From: Acidobacteriota bacterium
GTDB lineage: Bacteria > Acidobacteriota > Blastocatellia > Pyrinomonadales > Pyrinomonadaceae
NCBI GenBank assembly: GCA_003222835.1
Contig: QHXE01000304.1
Coordinates: 1 to 5,581, forward strand
DNA: 5,581 nucleotides
Direction of reading: 5' to 3'
Below are positions 5,342-5,581 of the stretch, piece by piece. Made by a program: the position numbers and the translations under genes. Under the pieces are notes generated by a model. It did no database searches. It was not told the origin of the DNA and saw nothing but the letters and a program-made list of their open reading frames with translations. The stretch's first letter is position 1, and the number at the start of each line of letters is the position of its first letter.

Positions 5342-5581
5342 TTACTTCTTCTTCTCTTCCAACACCGCCCGCGCAATTGCGATCGTGGCGCTGGCCCGCG
5401 GCGCTTCTCGCTCGAACAATCGAGCCAATTCAACGGAACGATTGTAATCGGCTTTTGCGAGTTCCCCGAAGATGCCGGCCACATCGAACTCGCCGGATGA
5501 GGTGCTATGAATCGATGAATTGTTCTTCGTCAACAAGGTGACTCTCATGGCGCCGTCTTCGCCGGTAAAGCCTTCGGCGGA
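5342..5581 (-). CDS. C-terminal end of an unrecognised protein, 5' part beyond the window
   Basis: On the - strand the frame is open from the window edge (base 5581) to TAA at 5344-5342, giving 79 residues. It has an internal Met at 5548, but the frame continues upstream without a stop (reading SAEGFTGEDGA), so the true start is probably outside. The visible part has a Ser/Thr/Asn-rich stretch (NNSSIHSTSSGEFDV), then a helical region with alternating Ala and charged residues (ELAKADYNRSVELARLFERE, then PRASATIAIARAVLEEKKK) and a basic tail. No catalytic motif or domain could be named. It runs convergently to bshB1, so it is not part of that operon. The helical end loosely resembles tetratricopeptide-like helix pairs, which is a weak impression only. 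Confidence 0.65.
   Translation of the reverse strand, partial: SAEGFTGEDGAMRVTLLTKNNSSIHSTSSGEFDVAGIFGELAKADYNRSVELARLFEREAPRASATIAIARAVLEEKKK

Noticed and set aside
1..5581. Insertion sequence, CRISPR array, tRNA, rRNA or integron in the window
   Set aside because: No transposase or integrase motif, no regularly spaced direct repeats, and no cloverleaf or rRNA-like stretch was found; coding genes and short gaps account for the whole window.

Overview
The window looks like the chromosome of an Acidobacteriota bacterium, possibly a Blastocatellia-like soil lineage. This placement rests on three things: the style of the ECF sigma/anti-sigma pair, tandem DUF4097-type secreted proteins, and a bacillithiol deacetylase in a genome of moderate GC. 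It is an inference from gene content, not from a marker gene. Almost everything reads on the + strand; only the last partial gene is on the - strand.

Layout: (1) 1-750 is the 3' end of a glycoside hydrolase family 31 gene. (2) 747-1049 is an orphan C-terminal domain of a ComM/YifB-type Mg-chelatase-like protein that begins on the GH31 stop codon; it lacks the ATPase part and is probably a gene remnant. (3) About 1050-1263 is a leader region with a plausible housekeeping promoter and a tiny upstream reading frame. (4) 1264-4546 is a four-gene group: ECF sigma factor, a 183-base hairpin-rich spacer, a membrane-anchored zinc-binding anti-sigma factor, and two secreted DUF4097-like paralogues separated by a 55-base near-perfect palindrome. 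(5) 4552-5295 is bshB1, the bacillithiol biosynthesis deacetylase, only 5 bases after the second DUF4097 gene and probably translationally coupled to it. (6) A compact hairpin lies in the 46-base convergent gap. (7) 5342-5581 (-) is the 3' end of an unrecognised gene.

Working model (inference): the ECF sigma factor is held at the membrane by the anti-sigma factor through an N-terminal Cys-His-Cys-Cys zinc site. The two DUF4097 proteins are exported and may report on, or respond to, the cell envelope. Having bshB1 at the end of the same run suggests that low-molecular-weight thiol synthesis may be co-expressed with this envelope/redox regulon. That would loosely parallel the sigmaR-RsrA control of mycothiol genes in Streptomyces. 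No mobile element, CRISPR array, rRNA or tRNA was recognised.
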